DNA of 64,000 nt. Source: DASYKT01 sp963718105. GTDB lineage: Bacteria > Acidobacteriota > Blastocatellia > Pyrinomonadales > Pyrinomonadaceae. This document shows positions 47,582 to 56,724 of this stretch, piece after piece. Position numbers and translations under genes: made by a program. The DNA is taken from assembly GCA_963718105.1 (NCBI GenBank), contig OY970352.1, positions 3,906,001 to 3,970,000 on the forward strand, read 5' to 3'. The notes under the pieces were generated by a model. That model did no database searches. It saw only the letters and a list, made by a program, of their open reading frames with translations, and had not been told where the DNA came from. The stretch's first letter is position 1. Each line of letters opens with the position of its first letter.

Positions 47582-49828
47582 CTAAAAATTCAGCACCAAC
47601 TGCTCATCTTTCACATCCACTTGGACGCTGCCGCCTTCGGCCAGTTTGCCGAACAGGATCTCATGCGCCAGCGGCTGTTTTATTTTGTCGTGGATGAGGC
47701 GCTGCATGGGGCGGGCGCCGAATTTCGGGTCAAAGCCGTGTTTGGCAAGCCATTCGCTCGCCGGATCGGTGAGTTTTACCAGCACGCGTTTTTCGATCAG
47801 TTGGGTATTGAGTTCGGTGATAAATTTATCGACAACCATTTTAATGACATCCATACCGAGCGGTTTAAATGGCACCCAGGCATCAAGGCGGTTGCGAAAT
47901 TCCGGCGAAAAGGTGCGCTCGATCACACCCTTGGCCTGGCCCTTGGTGTCGCTGGCGTTGCGGAAACCAACGCCGCCCGATGAGAGTTCGCGCGCGCCTG
48001 CGTTGGTGGTCATGATCAGAATGACGTTGCGGAAATCCGCCTTCTTGCCGTTGTTGTCGGTCAGCGTGGCATTATCCATCACCTGCAGCAGCAGATTGAA
48101 AAGATTGGGATGCGCTTTTTCGATCTCGTCGAGCACCAGCACGGCGTGCGGCGTCTTCATGATCGCTTCCGTCAGCAGCCCGCCCTGGTCAAAGCCGACA
48201 TATCCCGGCGGAGCGCCGATCAGCCGCGAGACAGTGTGCGGCTCGGCATACTCGCTCATATCAAAGCGGATAAATTCCACGCCGAGTTGTTCCGCCAACT
48301 GTTTGGAAAGCTCGGTCTTGCCCACGCCTGTCGGGCCGGAAAATAAAAACGAGCCGACCGGTTTTGTCTGGTGGCCCAGGCCCGCGCGCGAGATCTGTAT
48401 CGCATCGACCACGCGGTCCACGGCTTCGTCCTGCCCGAAGAGATAACGCTTAATGTCGCCGCGCAGTGTTTTCAGGCGCTCTTTTTCATCGGCTACCACT
48501 GTCTTGGGCGGGATCTTTGCCATCCGCGCGATGGTCGTCTCCACCATTCGCGAGGTGATCTTTTTCGGCCGCTTGCTTTCCGGTAAAAGCTTAACGGCCG
48601 CGCCTACTTCATCCATCACATCGATGGCCTTGTCCGGCAGGAACCGGTCGTTGATATATTTTCCGGCCAGCTCCGCGGCTACTTTCAGCGCCTCGTCCGA
48701 ATATTTCACTTCGTGATGCTTCTCGTAAAACCTCTTCAGGCCCTGCAGGATCTGGTATGTCTCTTCGATCGTCGGTTCATTGATCTCGATCTTTTGAAAG
48801 CGGCGTGCCAGCGCGCGGTCGCGTTCAAAAGCAGCCTTGTATTCCGTGTAAGTGGTCGAACCGATACAGCGCAGGTCGCCCGCCGCCAGCGCGGGTTTTA
48901 AAATGTTGGACGCATCCATCGCACCGCCCTGTACCGCACCGGCGCCGACGATCGTGTGAATTTCGTCAATGAACATGATGGCGTTTTCCTGTTTGCGCAG
49001 TTCATTGACGATAAATTTGAACCGCTGTTCAAAATCGCCGCGATAACGCGTTCCCGCCAGCACCGCGCCCATGTCCAGCGCAAAAACTTTTGCGTCCTTT
49101 AACACATCGGGCACGTCGCCTTCGTGAATTTTCAGCGCCAGGCCTTCGGCAATGGCGGTCTTGCCCACGCCCGGTTCGCCCACGTAAAGAGGGTTATTTT
49201 TCCGCCGGCGGCAGAGCACCTGGACCGTGCGCTCGATCTCGGCCATGCGGCCGATCAGCGGATCGATCAACCCTTCGGCAGCTTTGGCGACCAGCTCGAC
49301 GGTGAATTGCTCGAGCGTGTTGCGCTGGCGCCGGGGCATCCCGTCCATATCAAATTCATCTTCATCGCCCTCAAAGCCCGGTTCGCCTTCTTCATAGATC
49401 TTTGAAATGCCGTGCGAGATATAATTCAAAACGTCGAGCTTGGTGACGCCCTGCTGCTTTAACAAATAAAGCGCGTACGACTGCTCGGCCTGAAAGATCG
49501 CCGCCAGGATATTTCCGCCGTCGATAGATTTCTGCCCGCTGCCCTCCGCCTGCCGGATGGCGTAATCGACAATTGCCTGGAAAGACGAAGTCAGCTCAGG
49601 CATCTGCTGCACATTTTCCGGAAGCTTTTCGATGACCTCGGAAAGATAGGTTTCGAGCAGCGTGCGCAGCCCGCTAATATCCGCGCCGCAATTAAGCAAC
49701 ACTTCCGACGCCGCATCGTCCGACAGCAGCGCAAAAAGCAGGTGCTCGAGCGTGACATACTCATGCCGCCGCTTGACCGCTTCATCAACCGCAATTCCCA
49801 ATGTCGCTTCTAATTCCTTCGTCAGCAT
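47582..49828 (-). CDS. clpA: ATP-dependent Clp protease ATP-binding subunit ClpA
   Basis: 748 aa, two-AAA+ unfoldase that feeds substrates to ClpP. The N-domain (1-145) has LEHLLFALLSD and the ClpS-binding surface. D1 Walker A is GEPGVGKTAIAEG (about 217) with LALDMGAVLAGTRYRGDFEQ-like pore-1 loop, and D2 Walker A is GPTGVGKTELSKQLAEQ (about 480). The D2 pore loop GAPPGYVGFDQGG and sensor GARELSSGGVGF follow. No ClpB-type middle coiled coil is present, which confirms ClpA. clpS lies 307 bp upstream on the same strand. Confidence 0.96.
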   Translation of the reverse strand: MLTKELEATLGIAVDEAVKRRHEYVTLEHLLFALLSDDAASEVLLNCGADISGLRTLLETYLSEVIEKLPENVQQMPELTSSFQAIVDYAIRQAEGSGQKSIDGGNILAAIFQAEQSYALYLLKQQGVTKLDVLNYISHGISKIYEEGEPGFEGDEDEFDMDGMPRRQRNTLEQFTVELVAKAAEGLIDPLIGRMAEIERTVQVLCRRRKNNPLYVGEPGVGKTAIAEGLALKIHEGDVPDVLKDAKVFALDMGAVLAGTRYRGDFEQRFKFIVNELRKQENAIMFIDEIHTIVGAGAVQGGAMDASNILKPALAAGDLRCIGSTTYTEYKAAFERDRALARRFQKIEINEPTIEETYQILQGLKRFYEKHHEVKYSDEALKVAAELAGKYINDRFLPDKAIDVMDEVGAAVKLLPESKRPKKITSRMVETTIARMAKIPPKTVVADEKERLKTLRGDIKRYLFGQDEAVDRVVDAIQISRAGLGHQTKPVGSFLFSGPTGVGKTELSKQLAEQLGVEFIRFDMSEYAEPHTVSRLIGAPPGYVGFDQGGLLTEAIMKTPHAVLVLDEIEKAHPNLFNLLLQVMDNATLTDNNGKKADFRNVILIMTTNAGARELSSGGVGFRNASDTKGQAKGVIERTFSPEFRNRLDAWVPFKPLGMDVIKMVVDKFITELNTQLIEKRVLVKLTDPASEWLAKHGFDPKFGARPMQRLIHDKIKQPLAHEILFGKLAEGGSVQVDVKDEQLVLNF

Positions 49829-49956
49829 AGGTGATCTTAATATTTGCTAACTTCCGTATCTTTCGGACAAAAAAGTTCCAAATACATTTTCGTCTTTTCG
49901 ATGTTCTTTTTCAATAATACCCCGAATATAAATCTGTCAGAACTCTCGGCGATAAA

Positions 49957-50090
49957 AGTCCGCGCCAGCGGACGATAGCGTGTAACCACAGGCGTAAGCC
50001 TGTGGTCAGAACAAATTCAATATTTTAAGCCCGTTTTACGGGCGGCAGAATACCGGTTTGTCTATCGCCCGCTAAAGCGGGCTTATTATT
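49957..50090. repeat. Multi-hairpin intergenic repeat, related to family F
   Basis: Four hairpins in a row: GTCCGC-gcca-GCGGAC, ACCACAGGC-gta-aGCCTGTGGT, GCCCGttttaCGGGC and CCCGC-taaa-GCGGG. The first two resemble the end hairpins of 7021-7213. It occupies the gap between clpS and clpA. Confidence 0.6.
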
Positions 50091-50135
50091 TTATGCCGGG
50101 AACCACGGGTTCCGCTTATCCGATTAACCTAACCT

Positions 50136-50438
50136 TCATTCTTCCTCCACGGTACATAAAAGCGGAAATTCGTGCGAGCGGGCCAGGCTCATCGTTTTCT
50201 CGGCTTTCATATTGGCGATCTCGTAAGTATAGATGCCGGCAATACCTGCGCCTTCCTGGTGGACCTTCATCATGGTGTAAAAAGCATCGGCTTCGGATTT
50301 GTGAAAGACGGTGAGCAGCACAAACACGACGAATTCCATGGTGGTGAAATCGTCGTTGTGCAGCAAGACCTTAAAGAGCGGCGGCTTTTCCAGTTTAGCT
50401 TCGCTCTCGGTCAGAACATCGGTATTAAAATCGTTCAT
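50136..50438 (-). CDS. clpS: ClpS adaptor for N-degron substrates
   Basis: 100 aa. The core PLFKVLLHNDDFTTMEFVVF contains the N-end-rule pocket residues (HNDD followed by a T-x-M-E-F-V helix). AYTMMKVHQEGAGIAGIYTY and EIANMKAEKT complete the fold; the latter carries the ClpA-contact helix. It binds proteins beginning with Leu, Phe, Trp or Tyr and passes them to ClpA, whose gene follows. The HNDD-TTM-F pattern is intact. Confidence 0.95.
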   Translation of the reverse strand: MNDFNTDVLTESEAKLEKPPLFKVLLHNDDFTTMEFVVFVLLTVFHKSEADAFYTMMKVHQEGAGIAGIYTYEIANMKAEKTMSLARSHEFPLLCTVEEE

Positions 50439-50611
50439 CGTTAGAAGACAGAATTCAGAATACAGAAGATAGTTGTCGATAACAAAACCTATATTCCGGC
50501 TATATCCCGCATGGCGTTGCCGATAATGCGTTTATCTTCAATTAGAATTAGGCGTGGCAAGTGATTTCGAGCTTCGTAGGAGCGGCATATGTTATTTTTG
50601 TGATCTATCAA

Positions 50612-50737
50612 TTGCCACTAGCTTTAGCTAGTGGACTAAATGCTAATTTTTGAACCGGGCTTTAGCCCAATTCATTTAGGTTGGGCTAAAGCCCGGCCTT
50701 GTATGTATCTTTAACCACTAGCTAAAGCTAGTGGCAA
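50612..50737. repeat. Nested palindromic repeat, family H copy 3
   Basis: TTGCCACTAGC-ttta-GCTAGTGG left, ACCACTAGC-taaa-GCTAGTGGCAA right, with a GGGCTTTAGCCC/GGGCTAAAGCCC pair in the centre. It ends 14 bp from the XRE stop at 50752. A short family C word (GCTTCGTAGGAGCGGCATA) is at about 50571-50590. Confidence 0.85.
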
Positions 50738-50751
50738 TTTAAAGACAGAGA

Positions 50752-51030
50752 TCAATGCTTTGGTTTGCCGGGAAGTTTTTTAGGCAGGTCTAGTTCATCA
50801 TCGATCAAAATATCAGTTGAGATACCTACCGCTCGCGCATAAGCTAACGTAACCATGTGTGACGGCAGCCGGTCATCATTTTCGTAAAGTCCAATATATC
50901 CAAGGTGAATCTTTGCTCCCTTACTTTTCAGCAGATCGTACATTTGTTGCTGGGTAAAGCCTAAATTGAGCCGAATCGCTTTAACCTTCTCTCCCATTCG
51001 TTTGGGTACATCCAGTAATTTCTTGGCCAT
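50752..51030 (-). CDS. Small XRE-family helix-turn-helix protein, paralog 4
   Basis: 92 aa with AGGAGG before the ATG. VPKRMGEKVKAIRLNLGFTQ is the first half of the HTH, and YIGLYENDDRLPSHMVTLAY the second half. The tail IDDELDLPKKLPGKPKH keeps the family's DDELDLP. It is the most distant of the four copies, about 41 kb from the other three. The upstream sequence (51031-51270) does not hold the module of paralogs 1 and 2. A family H palindrome begins 15 bp after the stop. Confidence 0.85.
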   Translation of the reverse strand: MAKKLLDVPKRMGEKVKAIRLNLGFTQQQMYDLLKSKGAKIHLGYIGLYENDDRLPSHMVTLAYARAVGISTDILIDDELDLPKKLPGKPKH

Positions 51031-51270
51031 TCAGGTAAGCCTCCTGAAATAACCGGATATTTTTTCTTGACTGAATACTCGTGATAGAGATATACTTTTC
51101 GAACTCAACCGATACGCCCAAAATACCTGGGAATATGATCTGGTTTGGTTCAACTGAAATTACCATTACGCGGTTTCATTGTTGTCAAAAATCGTGGGGG
51201 AATTAACTTTGAAAGATTAACAGAATTTCGGTAAGTGATAAAGAGGAACGGTCTCCATCGCATAAAGCTC

Positions 51271-51370
51271 GGGAGCGCCCAAGGCTTGCCTGCAACAAGT
51301 GGGAGTTGTGACGCGCAAATGTTTCGAGGTCTCCTTTGAAACGCGCGTTTCAGGCAAGCACCGCGCTCCA
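51271..51370. repeat. Palindromic repeat, family E (long form)
   Basis: GGGAGCGCCCAAGGCTTGCC on the left is matched by GGCAAGCACCGCGCTCC on the right (51353-51369). In the middle is ACGCGCAAATG..GAAACGCGCGTTTC with its own partial pairing. It lies just downstream of the glucose dehydrogenase. Confidence 0.65.
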
Positions 51371-51385
51371 GCCCAATTCTCCTAG

Positions 51386-52501
51386 CTAGATATTACTCAC
51401 CTCAAAGTATGCTTTGATCGCATTATACTTCGATGAATTGTTTAGAATGTCGAACACTTCAGCAAAGTTTTCCAGGCCTTCGACCTTGTGCGTAAGAATT
51501 CTTTTAAGCCAACCGGCATACATAGCTTCGCTTAAGGCCAGGTCACGCACGCCCATTTCAAAATGTTCGCGGCCGGCATTAACGGTCCCGACCATCACTC
51601 GGTTGCCGAGCACGAATTGCTGGTTGATCTTGTCCGAAGGCACGGCGTCGATCGTTCGCGAGCCGCCCGTCACGCTGGAAAGTATCAGCACGCCGTTTTT
51701 GCTCAATATCTGCATCGCGTCAAAAACTATCGGCGAAAAACCCGTACATTCAAACACCAGGTCATAGCTGCCGTATTTTTTTACGCTTTCGATCGGCGGC
51801 AGGTCGACCGTCGAATCATAGCCGGCGCCGATCGCTTCCAGAAGATCGGCGTTCAGATACCCCTCGCGCGGCTGTCTTCCGAAACCGTGCACTTCTACTC
51901 CGCGCACGCGAAAAGCCATCGCCGCCAGCAAGCCCACCGTTCCCGTGCCAAAGATCGCGGCCGACTTTGGCTTCCAGATCTTCAGCCGCTCTTGTATCAC
52001 ATAAGCCTGCCAAATACCTTTTTCTATTATAGATAGCGGTTCCAGCAAGACGGCCACGTCGGCAATTTCCGGCGGAATTTTCACCAGAAAATCGGCCGAC
52101 TCTACATAGTATTCCGCCATGTAGCCATGCAGGCGTGAGATGCCGCGTTCGAAATATTCTTCATCGAGCGTGAAATCCTGCTCGCCGATCCGGTCGTAAA
52201 AACTTTTGCCCGGCCGGCGCACGCTGGCAACAACATAGTCGCCCACGGCCAATTCTTTTACATTTTCGCCGATCTCGCTCACGCGCCCGAGATTTTCGTG
52301 CCCCAGCACTAAAAACTCCGAACCCGGCGGGGCGATGCCGTATTCGGCGTTGTTTATCTCGCGGTCGGTACCGCAGGCTCCGACGCGCAGCACCTCGACC
52401 AGCACGCCGCGCCCATCCGGCACGTCCGAAACCTTTGGCTTGTCCATCTCTACCAGATGGACCGAATTCGCTTGTTTAGGAATTACCGCAACTGCTTTCA
52501 T
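51386..52501 (-). CDS. Glucose 1-dehydrogenase-like zinc alcohol dehydrogenase
   Basis: 371 aa MDR-family enzyme. The catalytic zinc ligands fit Cys43 (GACGTDREI) and His/Glu in LVLGHENLGRV. The archaeal-type glucose dehydrogenase segments SVRRPGKSFYDRIG and FTLDEEYFERGISRLHG are present, as is the Rossmann motif FGTGTVGLLAAMA. It would oxidise glucose (or a similar sugar) to the lactone with NAD(P). No Shine-Dalgarno sequence precedes the ATG: the upstream 40 bp is the simple-sequence left flank of the four-helix-bundle cassette. The gene may have been separated from its original leader by that insertion. Confidence 0.9.
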   Translation of the reverse strand: MKAVAVIPKQANSVHLVEMDKPKVSDVPDGRGVLVEVLRVGACGTDREINNAEYGIAPPGSEFLVLGHENLGRVSEIGENVKELAVGDYVVASVRRPGKSFYDRIGEQDFTLDEEYFERGISRLHGYMAEYYVESADFLVKIPPEIADVAVLLEPLSIIEKGIWQAYVIQERLKIWKPKSAAIFGTGTVGLLAAMAFRVRGVEVHGFGRQPREGYLNADLLEAIGAGYDSTVDLPPIESVKKYGSYDLVFECTGFSPIVFDAMQILSKNGVLILSSVTGGSRTIDAVPSDKINQQFVLGNRVMVGTVNAGREHFEMGVRDLALSEAMYAGWLKRILTHKVEGLENFAEVFDILNNSSKYNAIKAYFEVSNI

Positions 52502-52502
52502 A

Positions 52503-52545
52503 AGAGTTTATTGAGTAAATAGAGTTTGTTGAGTTAGTAGAGTAA
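52503..52545. repeat. Inverted-repeat flank of the four-helix-bundle cassette (left)
   Basis: AGAGTTTATTGAGTA (52503-52517) is the exact inverse of TACTCAATAAACTCT at 52981-52995. The TTAGTAGAGT words next to it are also inverted on the other side. The tract abuts the glucose dehydrogenase start codon. Confidence 0.8.
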
Positions 52546-52911
52546 TCAGCTTTTCTGCAAATGCTTGCATAAAGACATTGTCATTCTTGAAATTTCATCG
52601 AACAGTTTGTATATCTCCGAAAACTCGTTTTCATTAATGTATCCTAAATCAAGCGCTATGTATAAATGTGATTGAACCTCAGCGGCCGAGCCGTGCGACA
52701 TAACCAGGAAATTCGCAAAATCTTTATTGGACTTCCTTCCGTTACCTTCCGCTATATTTGCCATCACCGAAACTGCTGCTCGACGAATTTGATTAGCAAG
52801 TCCAAAGTCTCGCGAAAAAATCTCATTCCTGGTAATTTCATAAACGCACTTCGTTGCTTGCCGTGCTTTCTGCCAAACCTGAATATCTTCGAATCTCTGA
52901 AAAGTTGCCAT
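52546..52911 (-). CDS. Four-helix-bundle protein (23S rRNA IVS-type / Avd-like)
   Basis: 121 aa from the ATG at 52911 (AAAGGAG 9 bp upstream); an earlier ATG at 52947 lacks a ribosome site. The start FQRFEDIQVWQKARQATKCV and the segment RDFGLANQIRRAAVSVMANI followed by EGNGRKSNKDFANFL are the signature of TIGR02436 proteins. Members occur in 23S rRNA intervening sequences, as stand-alone genes, and as the Avd accessory of diversity-generating retroelements. No reverse transcriptase or rRNA gene is here. It sits between inverted-repeat flanks in the gap of two co-oriented genes. Confidence 0.9.
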   Translation of the reverse strand: MATFQRFEDIQVWQKARQATKCVYEITRNEIFSRDFGLANQIRRAAVSVMANIAEGNGRKSNKDFANFLVMSHGSAAEVQSHLYIALDLGYINENEFSEIYKLFDEISRMTMSLCKHLQKS

Positions 52912-52980
52912 GGGAGCATCTCCTTTTCGTGTCTTCTTTTCTTTCACATTTAATAATTCACAACCTTTTTTATCTCTACT

Positions 52981-53022
52981 TACTCAATAAACTCTATTAA
53001 CTCTACTAACTCTACTAACTCT
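52981..53022. repeat. Inverted-repeat flank of the four-helix-bundle cassette (right)
   Basis: TACTCAATAAACTCT followed by tandem AACTCTACT units. The last bases (CTCTAA) run into the stop codon of the upstream GH18-NodB-GT2 gene. Confidence 0.8.
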
Positions 53023-56000
53023 AATTTACCTGCACCGTGGCTTTTCTTTCCAGTTTGCCCCAGCCGACGACCGCGCCGCGGATCGCCGTATAAACAGATT
53101 TTACCATCACCCAGTACATAACCTGGCGATAGCCGAAGCGCTGGATGAACAGCCACCAGAGCAGATTTTTCTGCTCGCGGCGCTCCAGCATAAAAGCAAA
53201 GAAAGCGCCCAGCCAATCGACCAGCAAAAACAGCGCGTAATAAAACATCACGGCGCCGATATTGGTCGGCGTGTATTCTTTCTGGTGTTCAAGATAGACC
53301 ATTATCTCTGAGATAAACGTCCAGATAAACATCAGGTCCATCAGCGGCGAGATAAGCGGAAATATCACCTGGTAGATCCAGACATTAGGCATCGCAATAA
53401 AACCGAGCGTGCCGTATTTCGGATTAAAAAGCGCGCGCTTGTGTTTCCACATGCATTGCAGCGTGCCGTATGACCAGCGGAATCTTTGCTTGGCCAGGCC
53501 GCTTAGTGTGTCCGGCGCTTCGGTCAGGCCGATCGCGTTTTCTTCATAACCTATCGCGTAGCCGAGTTTGCGGATCTGGATCGTCAGGTCCTGGTCTTCG
53601 GCCAGCGTGTCGGCGGAAAATCCGCCGGTTTGCTCTAATATCTCGCGCCGCCACGCGCCGACCGAGCCCGGCACGACCGTGATGCAATTCAGGCTGGAAA
53701 ACGCTCGGCGGTCCATGTTTTGCGACGTGATATATTCCAGCGCCTGCCATTTGGTGACGATATTGATGCGGTTGCCGACCTTGGCATTTCCCGCTACCGC
53801 ACCGATCTTTTCATCGGCAAACCTGTGAATAAGCTCCAAGATGGTATTCGGTAAAAACAAAGTATCGGCATCCAGCGCGATAATTATTTCGCCCGTCGCC
53901 TGCCGCCAGCCAAAGTTGAGCGCCGATGCTTTACCGCCGTTCTCCTTGCGAAAGATCCTGATCTGCGGATCACCGGCAAATTTTTCTCTGGCTATGTCAT
54001 AGGTCGCATCGCTCGATCCGTCATCCACCACGATGATCTCCAAATTTTTGTGATCGGATGTCAGCAGACTCTCGATGGTTCTGATGATAACTTTTTCTTC
54101 GTTGTAGGCGGGTACGACGACGGAAACAAAAGGAGCGTATTTTTCCCCGAAATGTTCCTGCTCTCTTTTGCGCGAGCGTAAGTATTGCGCCAGCGCCAGC
54201 GCGCCTATGATGAGCGAACGCGAGATGCCTAAGATTATTCCCGCTAAAAAGATCAGCCGGATCAGCCAGCCGCCCATTGCCAGCGTGTAAAACACCACGC
54301 CGTCTACGCGAACGTAAAAGTTTTGCTCCTGCGGCACGGCCGGCATTGCCTGTTCGTCGGTAATTCCCGCCAGGTCCGCCACGGTCGTAAACTCGTAGCC
54401 TTTGGCTTTTAGTTCGTGAATTATTCTCGGCAGGGCTTCGATGGTAGCCTGGCGGTTTCCGCCGCCGTCGTGCAGCAGCATGACGGAACCGCGTTCTTCC
54501 GGGTTGGTCACCGCCGCCGCGTCCAGCGCCGCCTGTACCATATCGTCCGCCGTGCGGGCACGGCCTTGGTCGTCCGTCAGTTTCCAGTCGTCAGGGTCGA
54601 GATGAAGCCCGACGGTTATATAACCGAGATTTTGCGACACCACCGTCGGCTGCACTTCATCGGGCGTGCGCGGCTCGGCGTCGCCAAAGTACGGCGCGCG
54701 AAAAAGACGGGTGGAGTGCCCCGTCAAAGATTCGATCAGCCGCTGGGTAGCGTTAAGCTCCAGATCGGTGACGGTATCGGGCACTTCGCCCAGGTTGGGG
54801 TGAGTGAAGGAGTGGTTTCCCACCGCGTGGCCTTCGTTAAAAATGCGCCTGACCAGGTCGGGGTTTGCCTGGCCGTTCTCTCCCACAATAAAAAACGTGG
54901 CTTTTACATTTTCCTGTTTCAAAATGTCGAGTACCTTCGGTGTCCACTCCGCATCAGGCCCGTCGTCAAAAGTAAGCGCGATCTTGCCCTGCTTATACCC
55001 GGTACGCATCATTACGTATGACGAAGGGATCTGTTTATAGATCTCACCGGTAATCCTGGCGCCGCTGCCGATGCCATCGGTCTTGAAATCGCGCAGGCCC
55101 GGTTTCGGCTGCGCCTTTACTTGCAGGATCTCGCCTTCGCCTTCGAAATCGACATCGTAACCGTATTCGATCGTTGCTATATCGTCCAGCGAATCCGCCG
55201 TGCTTCCATTGCCGAATATTTCCCAGAGCGACGGGTCCTCGCTCCCCATCCGCCACATCGCCAGCCCCGCTACTTTTTTATCGCGCGCGCTGCGGATCTG
55301 GTTGTAGGCGGTGGCCGCGTCAAGAAACCAGATGGTATGGGTCTGCCCGTCTTCCTCTTCGTAGCTGAAGTACGGGTTTCGCGAGACGGGATCGAATTTG
55401 ATGTCGGCGGGTGAATCCAGCGAATCGCGCGCGGCCAGCACGGCTTCCTGAAAGCTTACGTCTTCGGCGCTCTTCGCGCCCTTTATCCAATCGTATCCAT
55501 AGTTGCCAAAGCAAATGATCGTGCGTTCCGGATCGAGGTCCTTCATCCGTTTTTGCAGGACCGAGTCGTACCAATCTTGTCCCGCTATCGGGCCGGGCTC
55601 GCCGGTCGACCAGTGCTGGTCGTAAGCCATCAACATCAGATAATCATTGACCTTTGCATACGCCGGATAATCCCACGCCGGGTTGTCAAACGGCACCGCC
55701 TGCGCCAGCAGCAATCCTTTTTCACCAAAAGCTTTGTGAAGCTCCGTCATGAAAGTGAACAGATCTGCCTGTGACGATTCCGGCACTTCTTCGAGGTCGA
55801 TGGTCAGCCCGCCAAATTTGTTTTTCTGCACCGTCTCGAGCAGCGAATTTATCAAATTCGCGCGCGCCGCCTCGCTTCCGATCGCCTTCGCCAGTATTTC
55901 CGAATTCCACTCCTCGTTTTTGTAATTTTGCACCAGCGGCAGGATCGGCATCGAGGGTTTTTTCTGCTGGATATAATCGATGGCGTTTTGGTCAAAGTCT

Positions 56001-56524
56001 AAAACGAGCGGGGCGTTTTCATCGCCCGAAAGCCTGATCCATTCCGGCACCAGCCAATCCAGGCGGTCGATGTTGCGCTTTAGCGAGATATAGCTTGAAT
56101 CGTCCCAGTTCACATAAAAGCCGATCGCCAGTTCATGATCTGGTGTTTTGAGCAGCGCGGCTTGCTTGGCCGGATCGAGCTGCGCTCTCTGGATCCTTGC
56201 TTGTTCGACTTTCTTTTGGCGGGTTATTTTTTCGGTTTTTACTTTTTGGGTGATCTGTTTTAACTGGGCTTCGTGTCGGCTGGTGGGCCCCAGTTCCAGC
56301 AGATTCGGTTTGGCATTTGTCAGCGCGGGATAGACCGGCTTTAGTTTCACCTCGGGCAGGAAAGGATTTATCAGCAGGCTCAGCGCGAAAAACAAAAAGA
56401 GAACGGTCGATACTATCGTTACTATCAGCCACGCTGCTTTGAATATTTTGCCGCGTTTTCCCTTGGAATCGAAAAATACGGGTTTATCGGTAATGCGGCT
56501 AAAAAGATCCGGAGAGTCGCTCAT
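53021..56524 (-). CDS. Tri-domain GH18 - polysaccharide deacetylase - GT2 synthase
   Basis: 1167 aa membrane protein. A transmembrane helix at about 28-52 leads to a GH18-like domain (about 130-435; FGGLTIDLEEVPE with Asp243/Glu245, MAYDQHW 299-305). Then a NodB deacetylase (about 512-720; TFDDGPD with Asp520/521, HSFTH 571-575, LHDGG with His685). A helix at 745-785 precedes a GT2 synthase (798-1050; VVDDGSSDATYD, ALDADT, EDQD 976-979, QRFRW 1013-1017) and C-terminal transmembrane helices. It should make and modify an extracellular beta-linked aminosugar polymer, combining on one chain roles of PgaB and PgaC. A glycosidase of GH63 type lies upstream. Confidence 0.9.
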   Translation of the reverse strand: MSDSPDLFSRITDKPVFFDSKGKRGKIFKAAWLIVTIVSTVLFLFFALSLLINPFLPEVKLKPVYPALTNAKPNLLELGPTSRHEAQLKQITQKVKTEKITRQKKVEQARIQRAQLDPAKQAALLKTPDHELAIGFYVNWDDSSYISLKRNIDRLDWLVPEWIRLSGDENAPLVLDFDQNAIDYIQQKKPSMPILPLVQNYKNEEWNSEILAKAIGSEAARANLINSLLETVQKNKFGGLTIDLEEVPESSQADLFTFMTELHKAFGEKGLLLAQAVPFDNPAWDYPAYAKVNDYLMLMAYDQHWSTGEPGPIAGQDWYDSVLQKRMKDLDPERTIICFGNYGYDWIKGAKSAEDVSFQEAVLAARDSLDSPADIKFDPVSRNPYFSYEEEDGQTHTIWFLDAATAYNQIRSARDKKVAGLAMWRMGSEDPSLWEIFGNGSTADSLDDIATIEYGYDVDFEGEGEILQVKAQPKPGLRDFKTDGIGSGARITGEIYKQIPSSYVMMRTGYKQGKIALTFDDGPDAEWTPKVLDILKQENVKATFFIVGENGQANPDLVRRIFNEGHAVGNHSFTHPNLGEVPDTVTDLELNATQRLIESLTGHSTRLFRAPYFGDAEPRTPDEVQPTVVSQNLGYITVGLHLDPDDWKLTDDQGRARTADDMVQAALDAAAVTNPEERGSVMLLHDGGGNRQATIEALPRIIHELKAKGYEFTTVADLAGITDEQAMPAVPQEQNFYVRVDGVVFYTLAMGGWLIRLIFLAGIILGISRSLIIGALALAQYLRSRKREQEHFGEKYAPFVSVVVPAYNEEKVIIRTIESLLTSDHKNLEIIVVDDGSSDATYDIAREKFAGDPQIRIFRKENGGKASALNFGWRQATGEIIIALDADTLFLPNTILELIHRFADEKIGAVAGNAKVGNRINIVTKWQALEYITSQNMDRRAFSSLNCITVVPGSVGAWRREILEQTGGFSADTLAEDQDLTIQIRKLGYAIGYEENAIGLTEAPDTLSGLAKQRFRWSYGTLQCMWKHKRALFNPKYGTLGFIAMPNVWIYQVIFPLISPLMDLMFIWTFISEIMVYLEHQKEYTPTNIGAVMFYYALFLLVDWLGAFFAFMLERREQKNLLWWLFIQRFGYRQVMYWVMVKSVYTAIRGAVVGWGKLERKATVQVN

Positions 56525-56556
56525 ACTTTATTCCAGGCTGGTAGCGCCCAAAGCTG

Positions 56557-56696
56557 TCGCGTAAAGTTTGTGCAACCGCCATTTGGAATAGATGATAACT
56601 GATAGATGACAGATCATAGATTAAATCTCTCAGTTATCAGCTATCATCTTTTATCTATTCCGAATGGTTATTCGTACAGCATCACAACTTTAGGAC
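56557..56696. repeat. Palindromic repeat, family G copy 3
   Basis: Outer arms GTAAAGTTTGTG and ATCACAACTTTAGGAC. Inner arms are TTTGGAATAGATGATAACTG and CAGTTATCAGCTATC, then CTATTCCGAATGG. It fills nearly all of the gap between the two glycan genes. Confidence 0.85.
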
Positions 56697-56724
56697 ATTA
56701 CCCTACGCCTCAAAGTATACGCAA

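Noticed and set aside
52546..52911. Diversity-generating retroelement suggested by the Avd-like gene
   Set aside because: No reverse transcriptase and no template/variable repeat pair is visible nearby.
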